Part shown: positions 40,613 through 53,752 of the stretch, piece by piece
Numbering within the stretch: position 1 is the first letter of the stretch
Layout: every line of letters starts with the position of its first letter
Assembly (NCBI GenBank): GCA_947650365.1
Contig: OX393555.1
Coordinates: forward strand, 83,953,995 to 84,017,994
Direction of reading: 5' to 3'
Length of the DNA: 64,000 bases
DNA from: Chamaelirium japonicum
Lineage: Eukaryota > Streptophyta > Magnoliopsida > Liliales > Melanthiaceae
The notes under the pieces: model-generated
Databases searched by the model: none
The model's input: the letters and a program-made list of their open reading frames with translations, nothing else
What the model was told of the DNA's origin: nothing
Made by a program: the position numbers and the translations under genes

Positions 40613-41437
40613 ATTAGATTGGATACATTTGTGCGAATGAATTAGAATGGATCGTACAAATGAATTAGAATGGATCGTATGAATGAATTAGAATGGATCG
40701 TACGAATGAATTAGAATGGATCGTACGAATGAATTAGAATGGATCGTGCGAATGAATTAGAATGGATCATGCGAATGAATTAGAATGGATCGTACGAATG
40801 AATTAGAATGGATCGTGTAAAAGAATTAGAATGGATCGTACGAATGAATTAGAATGGATCGTGCGAATGAATTAGAATGGATCGTATGAATGAATTAGAA
40901 TAGATTTTTTGAATGAATTAGAACTGATCGTACGAATGAATTAGAATGGATCGTACGAATGAATTAGAATGGATACATTTGTGCGAATGAATTAGAATAG
41001 ATCGTACGAATGAATTAGAATGGATCGTATGAATGAATTAGAATGGATACATTCGTGCGAATGAATTAGAATAGATCGTGCGAATCCATTAGACTGGATC
41101 GTGTGAATGAATAAGAATGGATCATACGAATGAATTAGAATTGATCGTACGAATTAATTAGAATGGATACATTCGTGCGAATGAATTAGAATGGATTGTA
41201 TGAATGAATTAGAATGGATCGTACGAATGAATTCGAATGGATCATACGAATTAATTAGAATGGATAATACGAATGAATTAGAATGGATCGTACGAATGAA
41301 TTAGAATGGATCGTACGAATGAACTAGAATGGATTGTACGAATGAAATAGAATAGATTGTACGAATGAATTAGAATGGATACATTCATACGAATGAATTA
41401 GAATGGATCGGACGATTGAATTAGAATAGATCGTACG
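40288..41437 (+). repeat. plus block, 1.15 kb
   Basis: Carries the end of 16-kb copy 2 near 40766, then GATTTTTTGAATG and GAACTGATCG monomers also seen near 1895 and 14266. Switch at CGTACGATTCATTC. Confidence 0.93.
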
Positions 41438-42459
41438 ATTCATTCTAATTCATTCGTACGATCCATTCTAATACATTCGTACGATTCATGCTAATTCATT
41501 CGCACAATCCATTCTAATTCATTCATACGATCCATTCTTATTCATTCATACGATCCATTCTAATTCATTCGCACAATCCATTCTAATTCATTCGTACAAT
41601 CCATTCTAATTCATTCGTATGATCCATTCTAACTCATTCGGTGGATCCATTCTATTTCATTCGTACGATCCATTCTAATTCATTCCCACGATCTATTCTA
41701 ATTTATTCGTACGATCCATTCTAATTCATTCGTACGATCTATTCTAATTCATTCGCACGAATGTAACCATTCTAATTCATTTATACGATTCATTCTAATT
41801 AATTCGTATGAGCTATTCTAATTCATTCGTACGATCCATTCTAATTCATTCGTACGATCCATTGTAATTCATTCATACAATCCATTTAGATTCATTCGCA
41901 CAAATGTATCCATTCAAATTCATTCGTACGATCCAGTCTAATTCATTCGTACGATCCATTCTAATTCCTTCGTACGATCCATTCTAATTCATTCGTACGA
42001 TCTATTCTAATTCATTCGTACGATCCATTCTAATTCATTCTTACGATCCATTCTAATTCCTTCGTACGATCCATTCTAATTCATTCGTACGATCCATTCT
42101 AATTCATTCGTACAATCTATTCTAATTCATTCGTACGAATGGATACATTCGTGTGAATGAATTAGAATGGATCGTACGAATGAGTAAAAATGGATCGTAC
42201 GAATGAAATAGAATGGATTGCACGAATGAATTAGAATGGATTGTACGAATGAATTAGAATGGATCGTGTGAAAGAATTAGAATGGATTGTATGAATGAAT
42301 TAGAATGGATCGTACGAATGAATTAGAAAGGATCATACGAAGGAATTAGAATGGATCGTACGAATGAATTAGAATGGATCATACGAATGAATTAGAATAG
42401 ATCGTACGAATGAACTAGAATGGATCATACGAATGAGTAAGAATGGATCGTATGAATGA
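41347..42459. repeat. 1,847-bp-spaced duplication, copy 2
   Basis: Repeats 39500-40612 with scattered single-base changes. A third, 23-bp shorter version of the minus block lies at 23438-24111 in 16-kb copy 1, so this is a late local duplication at the end of the large unit. Confidence 0.85.
41438..42134 (-). repeat. minus block, 697 bp
   Basis: Copy of 39591-40287 at 1,847 bp. Ends on ATTCGTACGAAT. Confidence 0.93.
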
Positions 42460-42464
42460 ATTAG

Positions 42465-43385
42465 AATGGATCGTACGAATGAATTAGAATGGATCGTATG
42501 AATGAATTAGAATGGATCGTGCGAATGAATTAGAATGGATCGTACGAATGAATTAGAATGGATCGTGTGAAAGAATTAGAATGGATCGTACGAATGAATT
42601 AGAATGGATCGTGCGAATGAATTAGAATGGATCGTATGAATGAATTAGAATGGATCGTGCGAATGAATTAGAATGGATCGTACGAATGAATTAGAATGGA
42701 TCGTATGAATGAATTAGAATGGATCGTACGAATGAATTAGAATGGATCGTACGAATGAATTAGAATGGATCGTGCGAATGAATTAGAATGGATCGTACGA
42801 ATGAATTAGAATGGATCGTGTGAAAGAATTAGAATGGATCGTACGAATGAATTAGAATGGATCGTGCGAATGAATTAGAATGGATCGTATGAATGAATTA
42901 GAATGGATCGTGCGAATGAATTAGAATGGATCGTACGAATGAATTAGAATGGATCGTATGAATGAATTAGAATGGATCGTACGAATGAATTAGAATGGAT
43001 CGTACGAATGAATTAGAATGGATCGTGCGAATGAATTAGAATGGATCGTACGAATGAATTAGAATGGATCGTGTGAAAGAATTAGAATGGATCGTGTGAA
43101 AGAATTAGAATGGATCGTACGAATGAATTAGAATGGATCGTGCGAATGAATTAGAATGGATCGTACGAATGAATTAGAATGGATCGTATGAATGAATTAG
43201 AATGGATCGTACGAATGAATTAGAATGGATCGTACGAATGAATTAGAATGGATCGTGCGAATGAATTAGAATGGATCGTACGAATGAATTAGAATGGATC
43301 GTGTGAAAGAATTAGAATGGATCGTACGAATGAATTAGAATGGATCGTGCGAATGAATTAGAATGGATCGTATGAATGAATAAGA
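42465..43385 (+). repeat. 253-bp (11-monomer) higher-order repeat
   Basis: Coding monomers by their core (C=CGTACG, T=CGTATG, G=CGTGCG, P=CGTGTGAAAG), the string CGTGCTCCGCP repeats. P monomers start at 42561, 42814 and 43067, exactly 253 bp apart. A fourth round is imperfect (P doubled at 43090, next P at 43297). No 28-mer occurs here and the monomers are almost free of other changes, so this is the most recently homogenised stretch of the window. Confidence 0.93.
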
Positions 43386-45540
43386 ATAGATTTTGTGAAT
43401 GAATTAGAACTGATCGTACGAATGAATTAGAATGGATCGTACGAATGAATTAGAATGGATACATTTGTGCGAATGAATTAGAATGGATCGTACGAATGAA
43501 TTAGAATGGATCGTATGAATGAATTAGAATGGATACATTCGTGCGAATCCATTAGACTGGATCGTGCGAATCCATTAGACTGGATCGTGCGAATGAATAA
43601 GAATGGATCATACGAATTAATTAGAATGGATCGTACGAATTAATTAGAATGGATACATTCGTGCGAATGAATTAGAATGGATTGTATGAATGAATTAGAA
43701 TGGATCGTACGAATGAATTCGAATGGATCATACGAATGAATTAGAATGGATCAGACGAATGAATTAGAATGGATCGTACGAATGAACTAGAATGGATCGT
43801 ACGAATGAAATAGAATGGATCGTACGAATGAAATAGAATAGATTGTACGACTGAATTAGAATGGATTCGTACGAATGAATTAGAATGGATACATTCGTGC
43901 AAATGAATTAGAATGGATACATTCGTGCGAAAGAATTAGAATAGATCGTATGAATGAATTAGAATGGATCCTATGAATGAATTAGAATGGATCGTGCGAA
44001 TGAATTAGAATGGATCGTACGAATGAATTAGAATGGATCGTGCTAATGAATTAGAATTGATCGAACGAATGAATTAGCATGGATCGTGCTAATGAATTAG
44101 AATGGATCGTACGAATGAATTAGAATGGATCAAATGAATGAATTAGAATGGTTACATTCATGCGAATGAATTAGAATGGATCATACGAATGGATTAGAAT
44201 GGATCGTACGAATGGATTAGAATGGATACATTCGAGCGAATGAATTAGAATGGATCGTACGGAATGAATTAGAATGGATTGTATGAATGAATTAGAATGG
44301 ATCATGCGAATGAATTAGAATGGATCTTACGAATGAATTAGAATGGATCGTACGAATGAGTAAGAATGGATCGTACGAATGAAATAGAATGGATTGTACG
44401 AATGAATTAGAATGGATTGTACGAATGAATTAAAATGGATACATTCGTGCGAATGAATTAGAATGGATCATACGAATGAGTAAGAATGGATTGTAGGAAT
44501 GAAATAGAATAGATTGTACGAATGAATTAGAATGGATCCTACGAATGAATTAGAATGGATCGTGTGAAAGAATTAGAATGGATTGTATGAATGAATTAGA
44601 ATGAATCGTACGAATGAATTAGAATGGATCGTACGAATGAATTAGAATGGATACATTCGTGCGAATGAATTAGAATTGATCGTACGAATGAATTAGAATG
44701 GATCGTGCGAATGAATTAGAATGGATCGTACGAATGAATTAGAATGGATCGTACGAATGAACTAGAATGGATACATTCGTGCGAATGAATTAGAATGGAT
44801 CGTACGAATGAATTAGAATGGATCATATGAATGAATTAGAATGGATCTTACGAATGAATTAGAATGGATCGTACGAATGAATTAGAATGGATCGTACGAA
44901 TGAATTAGAATGGATACATTCATGCGAATGAATTAGAATGGATCGTACGAATGAATTAGAATGGATCGTACGAATGAATTAGAATGGATCGTACGAATAA
45001 ATTAGAATGGATACATTCGTCCGAATGAATTAGAATGGATCATACGAATGAGTAAGAATGGATCGTACGAATGAAATAGAATGGATCGTACAAATGAACT
45101 AGAATGGATACATTCGTGCGAATGAATTAGAATGGATCGGACGAATGAATTAGAATGGATCGTACGAATGAATTAGAATGGATCGTACGAATGAATTAGA
45201 ATGGATCGTATGAATGAATTAGAATGGATACATTCGTGCGAATGAATTAGAATTGATCGTACGAATGAATTAGAATGGATCGTGCGAATGAATTAGAATG
45301 GATCGTATGAATGAATTAGAATGGATCGTACGAATGAATTGGAATGGATCGTACGAATGAACTAGAATGGATACATTCGTGCGAATGAATTAGAATCTAT
45401 CGTACGAATGAATTAGAATGGATCGTACGAATGAATTAGAATGGATCGTACGAATGAATTAGAATTCATACATTCGTGCGAATGAATTAGAATGAATCGG
45501 ACGAATGAATTAGAATGGATCGTACGAATGAATTAGAATG

Positions 45541-45820
45541 GATCAAATGAATGAATTAGAATGGTTACATTCATGCGAATGAATTAGAATGGATCGTACG
45601 AATGGATTAGAATAGATACATTCGAGCGAATGAATTAGAATGGATCGTACGAATGAATTAGAATGGATCGTACGAATGGATTAGAATAGATCCTACGAAT
45701 GGATTAGAATGGATACCTTTGTGCATATGAATTAGAATGGATCGTACGAATGAATTAGAATGGATCATATTAATGAATTAGAATGGATCGTACGAATGAA
45801 TTAGAATGGATACATTCGTG
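45541..45820 (+). repeat. Q cassette ending on a strand switch
   Basis: Full order minus one GTACGAATGG; its last 28-mer is split by the GTGCAC axis at 45818. Confidence 0.85.
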
Positions 45821-45823
45821 CAC
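45818..45823. other. GTGCAC strand-switch axis, form 2 (flipped)
   Basis: Axis reads GATACATTCGTGCACAATCC, the reverse complement of form 1 with one CpG-type change. CATATTAATG lies on both sides; the right side has one extra 23-mer. Confidence 0.82.
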
Positions 45824-46920
45824 AATCCATTCTAATTCATTCGCACGAATGTATCCATTCTAATTCATTCGTACGATCCATTCTAATTCATTAATATGAT
45901 CCATTCAAATTCATTCGTACGATCCATTCTATTTCATTCGCACAATCCATTCTAATTCATTCGCACGAATGTATCCATTCTAATTCATTCGTACGATCCA
46001 TTCTAATTCATTCGTATGATCCATTCTAATTAATTCGTATGATCCATTCTAATTATTCGTACGATCCATTCTAATTCATTCATATAATCTATTCTAATTC
46101 ATTCGTATGATCAATTCTAATTCATTCGTACGCACGAATGTATCCATTCTAATTCATTCGTACGAATCCATTCTAATTCATTCGTACGATCTATTCTACT
46201 TCATTCGCACGATCCATTCTAATTCATTCGTACAATCCATTCTAATTCATTCGCACGAATGTATCCATTCTAATTCATTCGTACGATCCATTCTAATTCA
46301 TTTGTACGTTCCATTCTAATTCATTCGCTCGAATATATCCATTCTAGTTCATTCGTACGATCCATTCTAATTCATTCGTACGATCCATTCTAATTCATTC
46401 GCACGATCCATTCTAATTCATTAGCACGATCCATGCTAATTCATTCGTTCGATCAATTCTAATTCATTAGCACGATCCATTCTAATTCATTCGTACGATC
46501 CATTCTAATTCATTCGCACGATCCATTCTAATTCATTCATAGGATCCATTCTAATACATTCGTACGATCCATTCTAATTCCTTCGTATGATCCATTCTAA
46601 TTCATTCGTACGATCCATTCTAATTCATTCATACAATCCATTCTAATTCTTTCACAGGATCCATTCTAATTCATTCGTATGATCCATTCTAAATCATTCG
46701 TGCAATCCATTCTATTTCATTCGTACGATCAATTCTAATTCATTCATAGGATCCATTCTAATTCATTCATACGATCTATTCTAATTCTTTCGCACGAATG
46801 TATCCATTCTAATTCATTCGCACGAATGTATCCATTCTAATTCATTCGTACGATCCATTCTAATTCTTTCACACGATCCATTCTAATTCATTCGTAGGAT
46901 CCATTCTAATTCATTCGTAC
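45821..46920 (-). repeat. minus block, 1.10 kb
   Basis: TTAGCACG-CATGC-TTCGTTCG run near 46415-46475 (mirror of GTGCTAATG-GAACG). A 213-base open frame at 46107-46319 is readthrough of repeats. Ends on GTAC (46917-46920) before AATGAGTAAG. Confidence 0.94.
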
Positions 46921-49900
46921 AATGAGTAAGAATGGATCGTACGAATGAAATAGAATGGATTGTACGAATGATTTAGAATGGATACATTCGTGCGAATGAA
47001 TTAGAATGGATTGTGCGAATGAATTAGAATGGATCATACGAATGAATTAGAATGGATCATTTGAAAGAATTAGAATGGATCGTACGAATGAATTAGAATG
47101 GATCGTACGAATGAATTAGAATGGATCGTGCGAATGAATTAGAATGGATTATACAAATGAATTAGAATGGATACATTCGTACGAATGAATTAGAATGGAT
47201 CGTACGAGTGAATTAGAATGGATCGTACGAATGAACTAGAATGGATACATTCATGCGAATGAATTAGAATGGATCGTACGAATGAATTAGAATGGATCGT
47301 ACGAATGAATTAGAATGGATCTTACGAATGACTTAGAATGGATCGTACGAATGAGTAAGAATGGATCGTCGAATGAAATATAATGGATTGTACGAATGAA
47401 TTAGAACGGATTCGTACGAATGAATTAGAATGGATACATTCGTGCGAATGAATTAGAATGGATCATACGAATAAGTAAGAATGGATCGTACGAAGAAAAT
47501 AGAATAGATTGTACGAATGAATTAGAATGGATGCTACGAATGAATTAGAATGGATCATGTGAAAGAATTAGAATGGATTGTATGAATGAATTAGAATGGA
47601 TCGTACGAATGAATTAGAATGGATCGTACGAATGAATTAGAATGGATACATTCGTGCGAATGAATTAGAATTGATCGTACGAATGAATTAGAATGGATCG
47701 TGCGAATGATTTAGAATGGATCGTACGAATGAATTAGAATAGATCGTACGAATGAACTAGAATGGATACATTCGTGCGAATGAATTAGAATGGATCGTAC
47801 GAATGAATTAGAATGGATCGTACGAATGAATTAGAATGGATCTTACGAATGAATTAGAATGGATCGTACGAATGAAATAGAATGGATCGTACGAATGAAT
47901 TAGAATGGATACATTCGTGCGAATTAATTAGAATGGATCGGACGAATGAATTAGAATGGATCGGACGAATGAATTAGAATGGATCGTACGAATAAATTAG
48001 AATGGATACATTCGTGCGAATGAATTAGAATGGATCATACGAATGAGTAAGAATGGATCGTACGAATGAAATAGAATGGATCGTACGAATGAACTAGAAT
48101 GGATACATTCGTGCGAATGAATTAGAATGGATCGTACGAATGAATTAGAATGGATCGTACGAATGAATTAGAATGGATCTTACGAATGAATTAGAATGGA
48201 TCGTACGAATTAATTAGAATGGATCGTACGAATGAATTAGAATGGATACATTCGTGCGAATGAATTAGAATGGATCGGACGAATAAATTAGAATGGATCG
48301 TACGAATGAATTAGAATGGATCGTACGAATGAATTAGAATGGATCATACGAATAAATTAGAATGGATTCATTCATCCGAATGAATTAGAATGGATCATAC
48401 GAATGAATTAGAATGGATCGTACGAATGAATTAGAATGGATCATATTAATGAATTAGAATGGATCGTACGAATGAATTAGAATGGATCGTATGAATGAAT
48501 TAGAATAGATCGTACGAATGAATTAGAATGGATCGTACGAATGAATTAGAATGGATATATTCGTGCAAATGAATTAGAATGGATCGTATGAATGTATTAG
48601 AATGGATCGTACGAATGAATTAGAATGGATCGTACGGAATGAATTAGAATGGATTGTATGAATGAATTAGAATGGATCATGCGAATGAATTAGAATGGAT
48701 CTTACGAATGAATTAGAATGGATCGTACGAATGAGTAAGAATGGATCGTACGAATGAAATAGAATGGATTGTATGAATGAATTAGAATGGATTGTACGAA
48801 TGAATTAAAATGGATACATTCGTGCGAATGAATTAGAATGGATCATACGAATGAGTAAGAATGGATTGTAGGAATGAAATAGAATAGATTGTACGAATGA
48901 ATTAGAATGGATCCTACGAATGAATTAGAATGGATCGTGTGAAAGAATTAGAATGGATTGTATGAATGAATTAGAATGAATCGTACGAATGAATTAGAAT
49001 GGATCGTACGAATGAATTAGAATGGATACATTCATGCGAATGAATTAGAATTGATCGTACGAATGAATTAGAATGGATCGTACGAATGAATTAGAATGGA
49101 TCGTACGAATGAATTAGAATGGATCGTACGAATGAACTAGAATGGATACATTCGTGCGAATGAATTAGAATGGATCGTACGAATGAATTATAATGGATCG
49201 TATGAATGAATTAGAATGGATCTTACGAATGAATTAGAATGGATCGTACGAATGAATTAGAATGGATCGTACGAATGAATTAGAATGGATACATTCATGC
49301 GAATGAATTAGAATGGATCGTACGGATGAATTAGAATGGATCGTACGAATGAATTAGAATGGATCGTACGAATAAATTAGAATGGATACATTCGTCCGAA
49401 TGAATTAGAATGGATCATACGAATGAGTAAGAATGGATCGTACGAATGAAATAGAATGGATCGTACAAATGAACTAGAATGGATACATTCGTGCGAATGA
49501 ATTAGAATGGATCGGACGAATGAATTAGAATGGATCGTACGAATGAATTAGAATGGATCATACGAATGAATTAGAATGGATCGTATGAATGAATTAGAAT
49601 GGATACATTCGTGCGAATGAATTAGAATTGATCGTACGAATGAATTAGAATGGATCGTGCGAATGAATTAGAATGGATCGTATGAATGAATTAGAATGGA
49701 TCCTACGAATAAATTGGAATGGATCGTACGAATGAACTAGAATGGATACATTCGTGCGAATGAATTAGAATCTATCGTACGAATGAATTAGAATGGATCG
49801 TACGAATTAATTAGAATGGATCGTACGAATGAATTAGAATTCATACATTCGTGCGAATGAATTAGAATGAATCGGACGAATGAATTAGAATGGATCGTAC

Positions 49901-50195
49901 GAATGAATTAGAATGGATCAAATGAATGAATTAGAATGGTTACATTCATGCGAATGAATTAGAATGGATCGTACGAATGGATTAGAATAGATACATTCGA
50001 GCGAATGAATTAGAATGGATCGTACGAATGAATTAGAATGGATCGTACGAATGGATTAGAATGGATCCTACGAATGGATTAGAATGGATACCTTTGTGCA
50101 TATGAATTAGAATGGATCGTACGAATGAATTAGAATGGATCATATTAATGAATTAGAATAGATCGTACGAATGAATTAGAATGGATACATTCGTG
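46921..50195 (+). repeat. plus block, 3.28 kb
   Basis: Spans the joint between the 4.2-kb copies (48480-48615). Several GAGTAAG-GAAATAG groups and CGGACG monomers; one-base deletion CGTCGAATG near 47368. Confidence 0.94.
49916..50195 (+). repeat. Q cassette ending on a strand switch
   Basis: Second 4.2-kb copy of 45541-45820, with the same missing monomer. Confidence 0.85.
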
Positions 50196-50198
50196 CAC
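50193..50198. other. GTGCAC strand-switch axis, form 2 (flipped)
   Basis: Copy of 45818-45823 in the second 4.2-kb duplicate, with identical axis. Confidence 0.82.
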
Positions 50199-51296
50199 AA
50201 TCCATTCTAATTCATTCGCACGAATGTATCCATTCTAATTCATTCGTACGATCCATTCTAATTCATTAATATGATCCATTCAAATTCATTCGTACGATCC
50301 ATTCTATTTCATTCGCACAATCCATTCTAATTCATTCGCACGAATGTATCCATTCTAATTCATTCGTACGATCCATTCTAATTCATTCGTATGATCCATT
50401 CTAATTAATTCGTATGATCCATTCTAATTCATTCGTACGATCCATTCTAATTCATTCATATAATCTATTCTAATTCATTCGTATGATCAATTCTAATTCA
50501 TTCGTACGCACGAATGTATCCATTCTAATTCATTCGTACGAATCCATTCTAATTCATTCGTACGATCTATTCTACTTCATTCGCACGATCCATTCTAATT
50601 CATTCGTACAATCCATTCTAATTCATTCGCACGAATGTATCCATTCTAATTCATTCGTACGATCCATTCTAATTCATTCGTACGTTCCATTCTAATTCAT
50701 TCGCATGAATGTATCCATTCTAGTTCATTCGTACGATCCATTCTAATTCATTCGTACGATCCATTCTAATTCATTCGCACGATCCATTCTAATTCATTAG
50801 CACGATCCATGCTAATTCATTCGTTCGATCAATTCTAATTCATTAGCACGATCCATTCTAATTCATTCGTACGATCCATTCTAATTCATTCGCACGATCC
50901 ATTCTAATTCATTCATAGGATCCATTCTAATACATTCGTACGATCCATTCTAATTCCTTCGTACGATCCATTCTAATTCATTCATACGATCCATTCTAAT
51001 TCATTCATATAATCCATTCTAATTCTTTCACAGGATCCATTCTAATTCATTCGTATGATCCATTCTAAATCATTCGTGCAATCCATTCTATTTCATTCGT
51101 ACGATCAATTCTAATTCATTCATAGGATCCATTCTAATTCATTCATACGATCTATTCTAATTCTTTCGCACGAATGTATCCATTCTAATTCATTCGCACG
51201 AATGTATCCATTCTAATTCATTCGTACGATCCATTCTAATTCTTTCACACGATCCATTCTAATTCATTCGTAGGATCCATTCTAATTCATTCGTAC
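50196..51296 (-). repeat. minus block, 1.10 kb
   Basis: Counterpart of 45821-46920, one base longer (no deletion near 46055). Its 213-base open frame at 50483-50695 is likewise readthrough. Confidence 0.94.
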
Positions 51297-52895
51297 AATG
51301 AGTAAGAATGGATCGTACGAATGAAATAGAATGGATTGTACGAATGATTTAGAATGGATACATTCGTGCGAATGAATTAGAATGGATTGTCCGAATGAAT
51401 TAGAATGGATCATACGAATGAATTAGAATGGATCATGTGAAAGAATTAGAATGGATCGTACGAATGAATTAGAATGGATCGTACGAATGAATTAGAATGG
51501 ATCGTGCGAATGAATTAGAATGGATTATACAAATGAATTAGAATGGATACATTCGTACGAATGAATTAGAATGGATCGTACGAGTGAATTAGAATGGATC
51601 GTACGAATGAACTAGAATGGATACATTCATGCGAATGAATTAGAATGGATCGTACGAATGAATTAGAATGGATCGTATGAATGAATTAGAATGGATCTTA
51701 CGAATGACTTAGAATGGATCGTACGAATGAGTAAGAATGGATCATCGAATGAAATAGAATGGATTGTACGAATGAATTAGAATGGATTCGTACGAATGAA
51801 TTAGAATGGATACATTCGTGCGAATGAATTAGAATGGATCATACGAATGAGTAAGAATGGATCGTACGAAGAAAATAGAATAGATTGTACGAATGAATTA
51901 GAATGGATGCTACGAATGAATTAGAATGGATCATGTGAAAGAATTAGAATGGATTGTATGAATGAATTAGAATGGATCATACGAATGAATTAGAATGGAT
52001 CGTACGAATGAATTAGAATGGATACATTCGTGCGAATGAATTAGAATTGATCGTACGAATGAATTAGAATGGATCGTGCGAATGATTTAGAATGGATCGT
52101 ACGAATGAATTAGAATAGATCGTACGAATGAACTAGAATGGATACATTCGTGCGAATGAATTAGAATGGATCGTACGAATGAATTAGAATGGATCGTACG
52201 AATGAATTAGAATGGATCTTACGAATGAATTAGAATGGATCGTACGAATGAAATAGAATGGATCGTACGAATGAATTAGAATGGATACATTCGTGCGAAT
52301 GAATTAGAATGGATCGGATGAATGAATTAGAATGGATCGGACGAATGAATTAGAATGGATCGTACGAATAAATTAGAATGGATACATTCGTGCGAATGAA
52401 TTAGAATGGATCATACGAATGAGTAAGAATGGATCGTACGAATGAAATAGAATGGATCGTACGAATGAACTAGAATGGATAAATTCGTGCGAATGAATTA
52501 GAATGGATCGTACGAATGAATTAGAATGGATCGTACGAATGAATTAGAATGGATCTTACGAATGAATTAGAATGGATCGTACGAATTAATTAGAATGGAT
52601 CGTACGAATGAATTAGAATGGATACATTCGTGCGAATGAATTAGAATGGATCGGACGAATAAATTAGAATGGATCGTACGAATGAATTAGAATGGATCGT
52701 ACGAATGAATTAGAATGGATCATACGAATAAATTAGAATGGATTCATTCATCCGAATGAATTAGAATGGATCATACGAATGAATTAGAATGGATCGTACG
52801 AATTAATTAGAATGGATCATATTAATGAATTAGAATGGATCGTACGAATGAATTAGAATGGATACATTCGTGCGAATGAATTAGAATGGATCGTG
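51297..52895 (+). repeat. plus block, 1.60 kb
   Basis: Matches 46921-48480, then a private 28-mer and GTGCAC axis. Confidence 0.94.
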
Positions 52896-52898
52896 CAC
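52893..52898. other. GTGCAC strand-switch axis, form 1
   Basis: Same axis sequence as 6957. The right arm loses part of two monomers soon after (CATTCTGCACAAAGG near 52933), joining directly to the mirrored AAAGGTATCC 28-mer. Confidence 0.8.
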
Positions 52899-53621
52899 GA
52901 ATGTATCCATTCTAATTCATTCGTACGATCCATTCTGCACAAAGGTATCCTTTCTAATCCATTCGTAGGATCCATTCTAATCCATTCGTACGATCCATTC
53001 TTATTCATTCGTACGATCCATTCTCATTCATTCGCTCGAATGTATCCATTCTAATCCATTCTTACGATCCATTCTAATCCATTCGTACGATCCATTATAA
53101 TTCATTCGCATGAATGTAACCATTCTAATTCATTCATTTGATCCATTCTAATTCATTCGTACGATCCATTCTAATTCATTCGTCCGATCCATTCTAATTC
53201 ATTCGCACGAATGTATTCATTCTAATTCATTCGTACGATCCATTCTAATTCATTCGTACGATCCATTCTAATTCATTCGTAAGATCCATTCTAATTTATT
53301 CGTACGATCCATTCTAATTCATTCGTACGATCCATTCTAATTCATTCACACGATTGTATCCATTCTAGTTTATTCGTACGATCCATTCTAATCCATTCGT
53401 ACGATCCATTCTAATTCATTCGTATGAATGTAACCATTCTAATTCATTCATTTGATCCATTCTAATTCATTCGTACGATCCATTCTAATTCATTCGTCCA
53501 ATCCATTCTAATTCATTCGCACAAATGTATCCATTCTAATTCATTCACATGATCCATTCTAATTCATTCGTACGATCCATTCTAATTCATTCGTACGATC
53601 CATTCTAATTCATTCGTAGGA
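52896..53621 (-). repeat. minus block, 726 bp
   Basis: Truncated mirrored Q cassette, then a second CGTATGAATGTAACC/CATTTGATCC pair near 53420-53455. Ends irregularly at CGTAGGATGTTAG. Confidence 0.92.
52937..53143 (-). repeat. Q cassette, minus orientation, 5' truncated
   Basis: Mirror order starting at the AAAGGTATCC 28-mer; the TAATATG monomer has been lost at the join near 52935. Confidence 0.83.
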
Positions 53622-53752
53622 TGTTAGAATGGAATATAAGAATGAATTAGAATGGATCGTACGAATGAATTAGAAGGGATCGTATGAATGAATTAGAATG
53701 GGTCGTACGAATGAATTAGAATGGATCGTGCGAATGAATTCGAATGGATCGT
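53622..53752 (+). repeat. plus block, 131 bp
   Basis: Starts in a damaged monomer (GGAATATAAG). Ends with the TTCG monomer and GATCGTACGATC, resembling L59 orientation A with a different right end. Confidence 0.9.

Larger units (their letters stand above)
24613..40766 (+). repeat. 16-kb higher-order unit, copy 2
   Basis: Copy 2 of the unit starting near 8931. It begins with the same GTACTAATG, GATCATACG, GAGTGG run seen at 8931-9000. It differs by loss of about 1.7 kb near its start, extra monomers around 27300-29050 (143 bp, five 23-mers plus one 28-mer), a restored 235-bp stretch near 29.4-29.9 kb and a 2,108-bp internal tandem duplication. Homology ends near 40766. Confidence 0.85.
42135..45820 (+). 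repeat. plus block, 3.69 kb (longest)
   Basis: Contains the 253-bp higher-order repeat, a GATTTTGTG/GAACTG pair, CGAATCCATTAGACTGG doubled near 43545-43580, the start of the first 4.2-kb copy and a Q cassette. Ends on GTGCAC. Confidence 0.95.
44240..48480. repeat. 4.2-kb duplication, copy 1
   Basis: Near-identical to 48615-52856. Landmark CGTACGGAATG (one-base insertion) at 44257-44267 recurs 4,375 bp later. After a one-base deletion near 46055 (AATTATTCG instead of AATTCATTCG) the spacing becomes 4,376. Contains a GTGCAC switch at 45820 and a reverse switch at 46920. Confidence 0.92.
48615..52856. repeat. 4.2-kb duplication, copy 2
   Basis: Second copy, with switches at 50195 and 51296 matching 45820 and 46920. 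Most differences from copy 1 are isolated substitutions. The copies diverge after a CATATTAATG monomer: copy 1 continues with CGTATG monomers, copy 2 with a 28-mer and a new GTGCAC switch. Confidence 0.92.

Noticed and set aside
46107..46319. Open frame of 70 codons (with a near-identical copy at 50483-50695)
   Set aside because: Copies exist only because the 4.2-kb segment is duplicated. The peptide is a 23-codon-periodic translation of mirrored monomers, kept open by 28-mers and a short joint (CGTACGCACG).
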